From Clostridia bacterium (lineage in GTDB: Bacteria; Bacillota; Clostridia; Christensenellales; CAG-138), in NCBI GenBank assembly GCA_017394835.1, contig JAFPXD010000007.1, positions 1 to 64,000 on the forward strand: a DNA stretch of 64,000 nt, in the 5' to 3' direction. Both the position numbers and the translations under genes were made by a program. Shown piece by piece: positions 50,205-58,358 of the stretch (its first letter is position 1; every line of letters begins with the position of its first letter). The notes beneath the pieces are model-generated. The model worked only from the letters and a program-made list of their open reading frames with translations, did no database searches and was not told where the DNA came from.

Positions 50205-50651
50205 ATGGAAACCAGCGCGGTCATTAAGGAATTGAGAATTAAGAGAGGCCTCACGCAGGAGCAGTTGGCCGAACGCGTGATGGTGACAAGACAGGCGGTC
50301 AGCCGTTGGGAAACGGGCAAAACTCTGCCCGATACGGAGCTTTTGAAGGCGCTTTCACGCGAATTCGAGGTCTCCGTAAACACCCTTCTGGGCGCGCCCC
50401 GGCAGCTCTTCTGCCAGTGCTGCGGCATGCCCCTTTCGGAGGACGGCTTCATCAGCCGCGAGAAGGACGGCTCCTTCAATGAGGATTACTGCAAATGGTG
50501 CTATTCGGAGGGCGCTTTCGCCTACCCCACGAAGGAGTCGCTCATAGACTTCCTCACGGCGCATTTCCCCGATCCCGAAGGCCGCCCCGAGGAGGAGCGC
50601 CGCAAAATGTACGACGCCCTGCTTTCCGAGCTGAAGCATTGGAAGGAATGA
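50205..50651 (+). CDS. XRE regulator with C-terminal zinc ribbon
   Basis: 148 aa. Residues 1-60 are an XRE helix-turn-helix (LRIKRGLTQEQLAERVMVTRQAVSRWETGKTLPDTELL). The C-terminal half has a putative zinc-ribbon domain, FCQCCGMPLSEDGF...YCKWCYSEGAF (CxxC x about 24 CxxC), then an FLTAHFP..E..RRKMYDALL helix, as in Zn_ribbon_2 proteins. The ATG at 50205 has GGAGAGG 6 nt upstream and is the better start than 50178. It follows the GH2 gene at once and may end that operon and regulate it. Confidence 0.85.
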   Translation: METSAVIKELRIKRGLTQEQLAERVMVTRQAVSRWETGKTLPDTELLKALSREFEVSVNTLLGAPRQLFCQCCGMPLSEDGFISREKDGSFNEDYCKWCYSEGAFAYPTKESLIDFLTAHFPDPEGRPEEERRKMYDALLSELKHWKE

Positions 50652-50705
50652 GCCGCCCGAACAGCAGAATAAAACCGGGCTGTTGCATTAAGCTCCAACA
50701 AAACA

Positions 50706-50737
50706 AGGCCGGGCAATCCGCGAGGGTTGCCCGGCCT
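50706..50737. terminator. Terminator after the radical SAM operon
   Basis: AGGCCGGGCAA (50706-50716) pairs with TTGCCCGGCCT (50727-50737), 11 bp, followed by GTTGCTTTC. Confidence 0.8.
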
Positions 50738-50815
50738 GTTGCTTTCATGTATAATTAATTTACCAGAAAAACCAACAAGAAAGCGGTGATATTGTACAAT
50801 GAAAGCAAGCGGAAA

Positions 50816-50938
50816 TCAAGTGGTAATCGCGTTCCTTTTTTTGAAATCGAGCACGAAGCGGTGCTTTTCGTGCGTGCCCTTCTGTTCCCGCTCGATCCCG
50901 TATGAACCTGCCGCCCGATAAAAATTTTGAATTAGGGC
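50816..50938 (-). pseudogene. Possible gene remnant
   Basis: The minus-strand frame ending at 50816 reads protein-like at its C terminus (QNFYRAAGSYGIERE, then KGTHEKHRFVLDFKKR). Upstream the frame runs into the ohrR promoter with no start. It looks like the tail of a lost gene, perhaps an acetyltransferase, left when the ohrR module arrived. The rest of 50738-51001 holds only the promoter. Confidence 0.3.
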
Positions 50939-50981
50939 TTGACAGCTCCAAATATGTTTGATAAAATATGATCGTATCAAA
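50939..50981 (+). promoter_or_regulatory. Promoter and operator of the ohrR-gpx module
   Basis: Perfect TTGACA (50939-50944), a 17-nt spacer and TAAAAT (50962-50967). An inverted repeat TTTGATA/TATCAAA (50957-50963, 50975-50981) brackets the -10, a likely site for the MarR/OhrR product made just downstream. Confidence 0.75.
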
Positions 50982-51001
50982 TGTATGTGGAGGAAGCAGT
51001 C

Positions 51002-51481
51002 ATGGAAGTCAATGATCGGGAATCGATGAAGCTCGCCAATCAGCTGTGCTTTCCGCTTTACGCCGCCGCAAGGAACGTTACCGGCCTGTATACGCCCTGG
51101 CTGAAGCCGCTGGGCCTGACCTATACGCAGTATATCGTCTTTCTTGTCCTTTGGGAAAAGGACGGCGTTTCGGTCTCCGAGATCGGCAGCAGGCTGATGC
51201 TGGACAACGGCACCCTCTCTCCGCTGCTGAAAAAGATGGAGCAGGCGGGGTATTTGCAACGGCGCCGCTGCCGTGAGGACGACCGGGTGGTCGAGATCAC
51301 GCTGACGGACGAAGGCCGGGCGCTGCAGGAAAAGGCGAAGGAGATCCCGGGAAAAGTGGCGAGGTGCATCGATCTGCCGGAGGAGAAGGCACGGCAGCTG
51401 TATGCTCTGCTGTATGAACTGTTGGATAACCAGAAGAAAAATAATGATAAAGGAGATAAAAACAATGAAGACAGTCTATGA
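51002..51481 (+). CDS. ohrR: OhrR-type MarR regulator
   Basis: 159 aa winged-helix protein. NQLCFPLYAAARNVTGLY places a Cys at residue 16, the position of the peroxide-sensing Cys of OhrR; the conserved Tyr pair in LTYTQYIVFLVLWE is also there. The recognition region is VSEIGSRLMLDNGTLSPLLKKMEQAGYLQRRR, and the wing is DDRVVEITLTDEG. Oxidation of the Cys by organic peroxide would release DNA. It probably represses itself and gpx, whose start lies 17 nt inside this gene. GGAGGA precedes the ATG. Confidence 0.88.
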   Translation: MEVNDRESMKLANQLCFPLYAAARNVTGLYTPWLKPLGLTYTQYIVFLVLWEKDGVSVSEIGSRLMLDNGTLSPLLKKMEQAGYLQRRRCREDDRVVEITLTDEGRALQEKAKEIPGKVARCIDLPEEKARQLYALLYELLDNQKKNNDKGDKNNEDSL

Positions 51482-52013
51482 TTTCACCGTGAAGGACAGG
51501 ATGGGGAACGACGTCAGCCTGTCGGCGTATCGCGGCAAGGTGCTGCTGATCGTCAACACCGCGACGGGTTGCGGCTTCACGCCGCATTACGATCCGCTGG
51601 AGGCGATGTATAAGGAACTGCGCGACAAGGGCTTTGAAATACTCGACTTCCCCTGCAACCAGTTCGCCAATCAGGCGCCCGGCGACGAGGAGGAGATCCA
51701 CACCTTCTGCACCATGAAATTCGGCACCGAGTTCCCGCAGTTCAAAAAGATCGACGTCAACGGCGAAACGGCCGATCCGCTGTTTGCCTGGCTGGCCGCG
51801 GAAAAGCCGTTCGAGGGCTTCGGGAAGGGCCTGAAAAACGCCGCGCTGAATAAGTTTGCGGCCATGAACAACAAGAAGTACGGCGACAAGACCTATATCG
51901 GCTGGAACTTCACGAAGTTCCTCATTGACCGCGAGGGGAACGTCGTCGCCCGCTTCGAGCCGACGGTCGATATGAAGGACGTCCGGAAAGCGGTCGAGGA
52001 ATTGCTTGGGTAA
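51465..52013 (+). CDS. Glutathione peroxidase-like thiol peroxidase
   Basis: 182 aa. The peroxidatic residue is Cys36 in NTATGCGFTPHY (Sec in animal enzymes). The other catalytic parts are FPCNQFANQAPGDEEEI (Gln and resolving Cys region) and GWNFTKFLID (Trp, Asn). Bacterial forms usually take electrons from thioredoxin rather than glutathione. AAAGGAGAT precedes the ATG, and the gene overlaps ohrR by 17 nt. Confidence 0.95.
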   Translation: MKTVYDFTVKDRMGNDVSLSAYRGKVLLIVNTATGCGFTPHYDPLEAMYKELRDKGFEILDFPCNQFANQAPGDEEEIHTFCTMKFGTEFPQFKKIDVNGETADPLFAWLAAEKPFEGFGKGLKNAALNKFAAMNNKKYGDKTYIGWNFTKFLIDREGNVVARFEPTVDMKDVRKAVEELLG

Positions 52014-52019
52014 AACGAA

Positions 52020-53159
52020 ATGGAAGAAAAGAGCAGCGATATTGCCGTGCTTGCGGCGAACAGAGAGAAAACGATCGTAAAGACGAGCGTCATAGGCATA
52101 ATCACGAACCTGCTGCTCGTCGGGTTCAAGGCGTTCGTCGGGCTCATTTCGAACTCGATCGCCGTGATACTCGACGCGGTCAACAACCTGTCCGACGCGC
52201 TCTCCTCCGTCGTGACGATAATCGGCGCGAAGCTCGGCGCGAAACAGCCGGATAAGAAGCACCCCCTCGGCTACGGCAGGATCGAATACCTGAGCTCCAT
52301 GATCGTTGCCGCGCTCGTGCTCTACGCGGGCATCACGTCGCTCGTCGAGTCGATCAAAAAGATCATCCATCCCGAAGCGGCGGATTACAGCACGGTATCG
52401 CTCATAATAATCGGCGTGGCGATAGCCGTTAAGCTCGTGCTCGGGCTCTACGTCAGAAAGCAGGGCAAAAAGGTCAGCTCCGGCGCGCTCGAGGCCTCGG
52501 GCTCCGATGCGCTGTTCGACGCGATACTGTCCGCGTCGGTGCTCGCTTCGGCGATAGTTTATCTCATCTGGGGCGTTTCGCTCGAAGCGTACGTCGGCGT
52601 GGTCATCGCGGGCTTTATCATCAAGGCCGGTATCGAGATGATGATCGAAACGCTGAACGACATAATCGGCAAGCGCGAGGACGCTGAAACGACGAAGGAG
52701 CTCAAGGAGATCATCTGCGCGGAGGAGAACGTGCTCGGCGCTTACGACGTGACGCTCTTCAATTACGGCCCGAATAAGAACTACGGCTCCGTGCACATCG
52801 AGCTGCCGGACACCATGAGCGTGGACGACGTGGACCGCATCACGCGGAGGATCCAGACCGACGTCTTTAAGAAGACCGGCGTGATACTGACCGGCATTGG
52901 CGTTTATTCCTTCAACACCTCCGACGACGAAGCGGCAAAGATGCGCAACACGATCCAAAAGACCGTCATGGCGCACGACTGGGCGCTGCAGATGCACGGC
53001 TTTTATGCCGACACCGAAAAGAAAACGATCCGTTTTGACGTGGTAGTCAGCTTTGAAGTTGACCGCAAGGAAGCATTGGAAACGCTGTGCGGCGAAGTTA
53101 AGGCCCTGTATCCGGAGTACGATATCCTGATCGTGCCGGACGTGGATATTGCCGATTGA
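52020..53159 (+). CDS. Cation diffusion facilitator transporter
   Basis: 379 aa CDF family. Six membrane helices (about 20-210) carry the metal-site residues in LLDxxNNLSDALSS-like AVILDAVNNLSDALSS and in SGSDALFDAILS, and HPLGYGRIEYLSS is the helix 2-3 hallmark. Two cytoplasmic domains (about 215-375) end the protein; the usual one is followed by a second ferredoxin-like fold. Zn, Mn or Fe efflux is possible. It starts 6 nt after gpx, so it belongs to the same oxidative-stress transcript. No terminator was identified after it. Confidence 0.92.
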   Translation: MEEKSSDIAVLAANREKTIVKTSVIGIITNLLLVGFKAFVGLISNSIAVILDAVNNLSDALSSVVTIIGAKLGAKQPDKKHPLGYGRIEYLSSMIVAALVLYAGITSLVESIKKIIHPEAADYSTVSLIIIGVAIAVKLVLGLYVRKQGKKVSSGALEASGSDALFDAILSASVLASAIVYLIWGVSLEAYVGVVIAGFIIKAGIEMMIETLNDIIGKREDAETTKELKEIICAEENVLGAYDVTLFNYGPNKNYGSVHIELPDTMSVDDVDRITRRIQTDVFKKTGVILTGIGVYSFNTSDDEAAKMRNTIQKTVMAHDWALQMHGFYADTEKKTIRFDVVVSFEVDRKEALETLCGEVKALYPEYDILIVPDVDIAD

Positions 53160-53317
53160 TCTGAAAGGCAGCGATCGACAGCTCGCTTTAACTAACAACA
53201 GAAAGCAGCGCCGTAATTAAAGTGCGGCTTAGTTCGCGGATCCCGCCGCATCTGTAATTAAAAAATCAATTCACTTATTTTAATTACAGTCAATGGGGGA
53301 CTATCACATACTTTATT

Positions 53318-53836
53318 GGAGAAAGGATACGCTTCATCCGCAATCTGCGCGGCATGACGCAGAAGTATCTTGGCACACTTGTCGGCTTCCCGGAAAAGAC
53401 CGCCGATATCCGCATGGCTCAATATGAGGCAGGCACCCGCACTCCAAAGGAAGATATGACTAAAGCTTTGGCCGGTGCGCTTGATGTGTCTCCGCTTGCC
53501 CTCAATGTCCCGGAAATTGACAGCTATTTCGGCCTGATGCACACTCTGTTTGCTTTAGAGGATCGCTACGGCCTGACTATCGAGACCAGGGACGGAGAAG
53601 TCCTTTTCCGCATTGATCCCCGGAAGGGGAAGGATGCTGCCCGTATCTCTGAGCTGGTCTGTGCCTGGGCCGCTGTTGCCGAGAAGTACCATGCCGGTGA
53701 GATCAGCAGGGACGAATACGACAAGTGGCGCTACTTCTATCCGCAGTACGATGACACGCAGATCACCGCGAAAGTGCCGTCCCAGGAACTGAGCGACGCT
53801 ATGGTCAAGGAACTTAAAGGCAAAATCAAAGATTGA
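53318..53836 (+). pseudogene. XRE-type HTH gene lacking a start codon
   Basis: The frame from 53318 reads GERIRFIRNLRGMTQKYLG, the full first helices of an XRE domain, and continues to 53836 with a C-terminal domain (KYHAGEISRDEYDKWRYFYP). There is no ATG, GTG or TTG between the stop at 53255 and the internal ATG at 53354, which would cut off the first helix. An ATG at 53293 is in another frame. So either an ATT start (53315) is used, or the gene has decayed. GC is lower than in the host genes around. The region 53160-53317 shows no other gene. Confidence 0.6.
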
Positions 53837-53864
53837 TGCAAATCGGGATTAATTGAGGTAATGA

Positions 53865-54341
53865 ATGGACATTTCATATGTATCTGGACGAGAAAAGTTC
53901 AATTATAGAGTCTGTGCTATAATGATTTCAAACGATAGAATTCTGGCAATGCACGATGAACGCTCTCCCTACTTCTATCTGCCTGGAGGCAGAGTCCAGT
54001 TGGGAGAAACCGCTGAACATGCTGTTGTCAGAGAAGTTGAAGAAGAACTTAACATCACGCCTCAAATCATTCGTCCCCTATGGCTGAATCAGAGTTTCTT
54101 CAAGGAAGATGTCGATAATCTGGACTACCATGAAATCTGTATCTATTTTTTGATGAACATATCCGAAACAGGGCTATTGGAAAAGGGTGAAAAGTTTACA
54201 CTCCATGAAGGAAAGCATAAACATGACTTCGAATGGCTTGCGTTTGAGCGCTTACAGGATGAGTATTTCTATCCGATCTTTCTGAAAACATGTATTTTCA
54301 GTCTGCCAGAGCAGTTCACAATTAGAACAGAGTTCGAGTAA
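53865..54341 (+). CDS. Nudix hydrolase, low-GC paralogue
   Basis: 158 aa. The Nudix box is GGRVQLGETAEHAVVREVEEEL (about 41-62). The protein matches the Nudix protein at 57753-58349 over its whole length (103 of 157 aligned residues by eye), but this gene is AT-rich with different codon choice, which points to transfer rather than local duplication. The ending FSLPEQFTIRTEFE is shared too. Substrate unknown; such proteins clean up or regulate nucleotide derivatives. SD is weak (TTGAGGTAATG). A terminator follows at 54381-54416. Confidence 0.88.
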   Translation: MDISYVSGREKFNYRVCAIMISNDRILAMHDERSPYFYLPGGRVQLGETAEHAVVREVEEELNITPQIIRPLWLNQSFFKEDVDNLDYHEICIYFLMNISETGLLEKGEKFTLHEGKHKHDFEWLAFERLQDEYFYPIFLKTCIFSLPEQFTIRTEFE

Positions 54342-54380
54342 CCATACAAATTCGTAATTGTCGCTCCCCGATAACGACAA

Positions 54381-54416
54381 AAAGCCCTTCGCTGCATACC
54401 CACAGCGAAGGGCTTT
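54381..54416. terminator. Terminator after the low-GC Nudix gene
   Basis: AAAGCCCTTCGCTG pairs perfectly with CAGCGAAGGGCTTT (14 bp, 8-nt loop), flanked by A and T runs. Confidence 0.85.
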
Positions 54417-54419
54417 CAT

Positions 54420-54557
54420 AATATGGATCGTTCCAGTCGCAAACCGTCAAGAATTACTCTTTTACCCCCAAACCTCTTGATACGGAGAATAAAGGGCAAT
54501 CACGCAACTGTTATCAAATTGTTATCAAATGAACCTTTGCGAAGCTGGAAAGCCTTG
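54420..54557 (+). repeat. 138-bp direct repeat, copy A
   Basis: Aligned without gaps to 55335-55472 (offset 915) with 11 mismatches by eye. It contains a short tandem GTTATCAAATTGTTATCAAA. Together the copies flank one Nudix gene. Confidence 0.85.
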
Positions 54558-54672
54558 AAAATACGGGGTTTTCTGACTTTCGTATCTCACTCCCACTCGC
54601 TCCTGCAAAGCTTGACTTAAACAGTTTTGTATGGGTGATTTGGCACAGATTATTCTGATTCTCTGTATTCTC

Positions 54673-54695
54673 CATCGGATATGGGCTATCCGATG
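54673..54695. other. 9-bp hairpin next to repeat A
   Basis: CATCGGATA/TATCCGATG with a 5-nt loop, then GTTTTGTTGCC. It lies between repeat A and the convergent Nudix gene and could be a weak terminator. The remainder of 54558-54734 holds no gene. Confidence 0.45.
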
Positions 54696-54734
54696 TTTTG
54701 TTGCCAATATGTTGCCAGGCTAATCAGCGAATTG

Positions 54735-55244
54735 CTATAATATATCATCGGCCTTGAACGCCACGGTTTTATTGTCGTATGTGTAGGATGAAAAAACAAC
54801 CGCACCATCAAATTTCAGCATATCCGTAAGTCGTTTCTCATATAGAGGATGTGTTACCATTCGTACCGCCTCTTCCGGTGTCACCCAACGCACATCTTCA
54901 GATTCATCCGATATAGCCGCTTCACCGCTAATATATCTGCAAACAAATGCAAAATTGATGATAGGCGGTATCTTCACCCCGTCTAAAGGACCATAACCGT
55001 CCTTTACCACAAGATTCTGATACACTCCTGTAAGGTGTTCTGGCACACTAAGTATTCCTGATTCTTCGTATATCTCTCTTTTTAACGCTTCCGAAATTGT
55101 CTCTCCCTGTTCAATCGTTCCCCCAGGCAGTTCCCATCCTCGTTTTGGATTCCGTATCAATAAAACATACTCATCTTTGCGAACAAGACCACACGCAGAT
55201 GCTAAATGATATGGTAATTCTTTGCTTTCAAGCCATTTATCCAT
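54735..55244 (-). CDS. Nudix hydrolase between direct repeats
   Basis: 169 aa. The Nudix box is GGTIEQGETISEALKREIYEESGI (about 41-64), preceded by NPKRGWELP. An ADP-ribose or 8-oxo-dGTP type substrate is possible, but nothing fixes it. It is not close to the other two Nudix proteins. Its AT-rich codons and the flanking 138-bp repeats mark it as an insertion (cassette-like). No clear SD is seen before the ATG at 55244. Confidence 0.85.
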   Translation of the reverse strand: MDKWLESKELPYHLASACGLVRKDEYVLLIRNPKRGWELPGGTIEQGETISEALKREIYEESGILSVPEHLTGVYQNLVVKDGYGPLDGVKIPPIINFAFVCRYISGEAAISDESEDVRWVTPEEAVRMVTHPLYEKRLTDMLKFDGAVVFSSYTYDNKTVAFKADDIL

Positions 55245-55334
55245 CAGTTATCTCCCAAGTAAAACTCCTTTTTCACACGGTTTTCGGGCTATAACCCTAT
55301 ACCAGTCTATCTTTTCAAAGTCTGTTTCCGGGTT

Positions 55335-55472
55335 AATATGGATCGTTCCAGTCGCAAACCGTCATGAATGACTCTTTTACCCCTAAACCCCTTGATAGGG
55401 AGAATAAAGGGAGATCATGCAACTGTTATCAAATTGTTATCAAAGGAACATTTGCGAAGCCGGAAAGCCTTG
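55335..55472 (+). repeat. 138-bp direct repeat, copy B
   Basis: Second copy of 54420-54557. It ends close to the guaA terminator. The intervening 55245-55334 shows no gene. Confidence 0.85.
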
Positions 55473-55567
55473 ATTTTACTGGGTTTTTCGGCTCTCTTGC
55501 CTCACTCCCTTGGAATCAAGCCCATTGTACCACAAATGTTCCGCAAAGTCAATGCGGGGCAAAAAAT

Positions 55568-55617
55568 CAGGAGGCTCAAAAACCCAGTATTTATGCGGGT
55601 TTCCGAGCCTCCAAAAA
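55568..55617. terminator. Terminator after guaA
   Basis: GGAGGCTC/GAGCCTCC outer stem (55570-55577, 55605-55612) with inner AACCC/GGGTT pairs. T-runs lie on both sides; on the minus strand it follows the guaA stop by about 20 nt. Confidence 0.75.
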
Positions 55618-55636
55618 GTGCCTAAAGCCTATGTTA

Positions 55637-56620
55637 TCACTCCCATTCTATCGTCCCGGTGGGCTTGGGCGTGAGGTCATAGAGGACGCGGTTGACGCCG
55701 CGGACCTCGTGGGTGATGCGGTCGGTGATCTTCTGCAGGAGCTCGAAGGGCACGGGCTCGACCGTCGCGGTCATGGCGTCGCGGGTGTTGACGGCGCGCA
55801 GTATCACGGGCCACTCGTCGCAGCGGCGGCCATCCTTTATGCCGACGGACTTGAAATCGGGTACGATGGTGAAATACTGCCATACCTTGCCCGCAAGGCC
55901 CGCGCCGGCAAACTCCTCGCGGAGGATCGCATCGGATTCGCGCACGGCCTCGAGACGGTCGCGCGTGATCGCGCCGAGGCATCTTACGCCGAGACCGGGG
56001 CCGGGGAAGGGCTGACGGAATACCATGTTGTCGGGCAGGCCGAGCGCCTTGCCGACTATGCGGACTTCATCCTTGAAGAGGATGCGGACGGGCTCGACGA
56101 GCTCGAATTCCAGATCGTCGGGCAGGCCGCCGGCATTGTGGTGCGCCTTTATGCCGCGCTCGCTTTCGAGTATGTCGGGCCAGATGGTGCCCTGAGCCAG
56201 GAACTCTATATCCTCGAGCTTCCTTGCTTCCTCGGCGAATACCTCAATGAATTCATTGCCTATTATTTTGCGCTTCGTTTCGGGATCGGAGACCCCCGCG
56301 AGCTTATCGAGGAAGCGATCCGCGGCGTCAACGTAAATGAGGTTCGCATCCATTTCGTCCTTGAAAACGCGGATGACCTGCTCCGGCTCGCCCTTGCGAA
56401 GGAGGCCGTGGTTGACGTGTACGCAGACGAGCTGCCTGCCTATCGCCTTGATGAGGAGCGCCGCAACGACGGAAGAATCGACGCCGCCGGACAGCGCGAG
56501 CAGCACCTTCTTATCGCCGACCTGAGCGCGTATATCGGCTATCTGTTCGGCGATGAATTTTTCGGCGAGAGCGGGAGCCGTTATACGCTCCATGGAATCG
56601 GGTCTTACGAGAACGGGCAT
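55637..56620 (-). CDS. guaA: GMP synthase, ATP-pyrophosphatase part only
   Basis: 327 aa instead of about 510. It has the PP-loop LLALSGGVDSSVVAALL (about 40-56), the NHGLLRKGE and AQGTIWPDILES motifs, and the full C-terminal dimerisation domain ending NRVLYDLTPKPTGTIEWE. The N-terminal class I amidotransferase domain is absent, and upstream DNA does not encode it. It aminates XMP to GMP and would need ammonia or a separate GuaAa-like glutaminase, as in archaea. ATG at 56620 has CGGAGG 8 nt upstream. No partner lies in the window. Confidence 0.93.
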   Translation of the reverse strand: MPVLVRPDSMERITAPALAEKFIAEQIADIRAQVGDKKVLLALSGGVDSSVVAALLIKAIGRQLVCVHVNHGLLRKGEPEQVIRVFKDEMDANLIYVDAADRFLDKLAGVSDPETKRKIIGNEFIEVFAEEARKLEDIEFLAQGTIWPDILESERGIKAHHNAGGLPDDLEFELVEPVRILFKDEVRIVGKALGLPDNMVFRQPFPGPGLGVRCLGAITRDRLEAVRESDAILREEFAGAGLAGKVWQYFTIVPDFKSVGIKDGRRCDEWPVILRAVNTRDAMTATVEPVPFELLQKITDRITHEVRGVNRVLYDLTPKPTGTIEWE

Positions 56621-56658
56621 ATCATTAACCTCCGTATTATGGATTTGTTCGGCTGAAA

Positions 56659-57711
56659 TTATATCAGATCCCGCGCCGTTTGTAAAACGCTTTTTACGCC
56701 GCGGAGCTTTGCGAGGATCGTTTCCATGCATTTGCGCGCCGCCTCGCGGTCGTTCTCTTCTGCCGCGGCCCTCAAGCTGGCGTCGCCGTATCTTAGATCG
56801 ACGAGCCAAAATGCGCTGATGAGGGCAAAAAGGCAGGGGAAGCATTCGCGCTGCGCCTTGCTGAAAGGACGCACGTCTGTATAGCCCCTCAAAAACGCGG
56901 GCAGTATCACGGGCTCGGGATCCTTTGAGATCTCATCGGGATAGTCCATGAGCCGCGCTTCGAACACCGCCTGCATCACGGCGTCGAAGAACAGAACGTT
57001 GTCGCCGCTGCGGTTGAAATCGAATACGCCCAATTCGCCGCTTTCGGTCACGTAAAGATTGCAGTCGCTTATATCGCCCTGCACTGCGTAACGGGGCTCC
57101 GTCAGATCGCGCAGCTTTTTTTCATGCTTTTCGTGCTCAAGCACTATCGCTTCATAAAGCCCGGAGTCGATGTCATTCAAAAACGCCTCGTGCTTTGTAA
57201 ACTCTTCAAAACAGAACAGATCGTTCCACGTCAGCGGATCGAAGAGCACCTCGTTTTCAACGTGCAGATCGTCCTCCTCCGCGATGTTGTGCATATGAGC
57301 GAGCAGGCGGCCCGTCTTTTCGGCGGCTTCGGCGTCAACTGTTTGGAGCTGACCCGGAACGAACTCCTCGACCGTTACCGTCACTTCGTATCCGTGAATG
57401 GCGTACTGCCGCGCATAACGCCCGTTTGAGCTGAATACACGGGGCGTTTCGATACCCCGCGCCCTAAGCGCCGCGGCAAACCCGCTCTGCGCCTCGACGA
57501 TCTCGGGCGTTACGTCCTCCTCGTTCTTCAAGCGGACGACGAACGCCCGCCCGTCCTCCGTTTCCGCCTTTATAATGAGCCGCACCGACTTGCCCGTGGG
57601 GTCGTAATCTTCGTAATCGTAGCGCTGCAGCTCTGTAAAACCGCGGCAGGGACTTGTGACGCCGTAATCGCGCAGTATGCCGCCGAGATCGTCTGTTGTA
57701 ATGGTAAGCAT
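56659..57711 (-). CDS. APH-family phosphotransferase-like protein
   Basis: 350 aa with a protein-kinase-like fold. The N-lobe includes VRLIIKAETEDGRAFVVRLKNEED (Lys for ATP) and YEVTVTVEEFVPGQL. The catalytic loop reads AVQGDISDCNLYV, and the metal-binding site is LGVFDFNRSGDN. The usual HGDxxxxN has Gln in place of His (QGDISDCN), a known variation. Such proteins phosphorylate small molecules such as homoserine, choline or drugs. Start at 57711 with AGAGGA upstream. It follows the Nudix gene by 41 nt on the same strand. Confidence 0.82.
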   Translation of the reverse strand: MLTITTDDLGGILRDYGVTSPCRGFTELQRYDYEDYDPTGKSVRLIIKAETEDGRAFVVRLKNEEDVTPEIVEAQSGFAAALRARGIETPRVFSSNGRYARQYAIHGYEVTVTVEEFVPGQLQTVDAEAAEKTGRLLAHMHNIAEEDDLHVENEVLFDPLTWNDLFCFEEFTKHEAFLNDIDSGLYEAIVLEHEKHEKKLRDLTEPRYAVQGDISDCNLYVTESGELGVFDFNRSGDNVLFFDAVMQAVFEARLMDYPDEISKDPEPVILPAFLRGYTDVRPFSKAQRECFPCLFALISAFWLVDLRYGDASLRAAAEENDREAARKCMETILAKLRGVKSVLQTARDLI

Positions 57712-57752
57712 AGCCCAATTCCTCTTTTTTTCGATCCGCTTGCTGCGGCGGA

Positions 57753-58349
57753 TCATTCAAAGTCCGTTCGTAAAGTGAACCGCTCCGGAAGGGAGAATAT
57801 CTCCTCCTTCAGGAACAGCGGGTAGAAGTATTTTTCCCGAAGCTCCGCAAAGGGAAGCCACTCGAAACGGTGGGTGTGCTCCCTCTCGCGGAGAGTGAAT
57901 TCCTCCCCGCTCTCCATAAGCCCCGTGCCATTGGCGTCGATCAAAAAATAGATGCAGAGCTCATGGTAATGAAGCCCGTCAACATCCTCCCTAAAGAAGC
58001 TTTGATCGAGCCAGAGCGGGCGCTCTATACGTGCGGAAACGCCAAGCTCCTCGCGCAGCTCGCGCAAAACGGCGTCCTCCGCCGTCTCGTTAAGCTTCAC
58101 GCGCCCGCCGGGCAGGTAATAATAAGGCGAGCGCTCGTCGCGCATGGCGAGAATGCTCTCCCCGCGGATGATGACGGCTGAGACCCGGTAATTGAATTTC
58201 GAGCTGCCCGTCACATAGCTTATATCGGGCTTTGCAGGCTCCGAAACGAAGCCCTGCTTGCGCTCGGCGAGGGGAGAGCCGGCCTCTCCGCACGTGTGCG
58301 GCATATCCGAAGTGTTCATCTCCCCGTCATGGGGATCCCGGAATTCCAT
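57753..58349 (-). CDS. Nudix hydrolase, host-GC paralogue
   Basis: 198 aa. After a 40-residue N-terminal extension (with HTCGE and AERKQG, not seen in its paralogue) comes PDISYVTGSSKFNYRV and the Nudix box GGRVKLNETAEDAVLRELREEL (about 81-102). It is 66% identical by eye to the AT-rich Nudix gene at 53865. AAGGAGG lies before the ATG at 58349. It runs with the phosphotransferase gene downstream. Confidence 0.9.
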   Translation of the reverse strand: MEFRDPHDGEMNTSDMPHTCGEAGSPLAERKQGFVSEPAKPDISYVTGSSKFNYRVSAVIIRGESILAMRDERSPYYYLPGGRVKLNETAEDAVLRELREELGVSARIERPLWLDQSFFREDVDGLHYHELCIYFLIDANGTGLMESGEEFTLREREHTHRFEWLPFAELREKYFYPLFLKEEIFSLPERFTLRTDFE

Positions 58350-58358
58350 GGCGCCTCC

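Noticed and set aside
48548..50479. 643-codon frame antisense to GH2
   Set aside because: The plus strand shows GH2 catalytic motifs with correct spacing; the antisense frame is not protein-like.
50816..51259. Full minus-strand gene over ohrR
   Set aside because: Only the last 35 or so codons look like protein; the remainder is the shadow of ohrR, so it is listed only as a possible remnant.
55364..56656. 430-codon plus-strand frame across guaA
   Set aside because: guaA on the minus strand is certain from its motifs; this frame has no family features and runs into the direct repeat.
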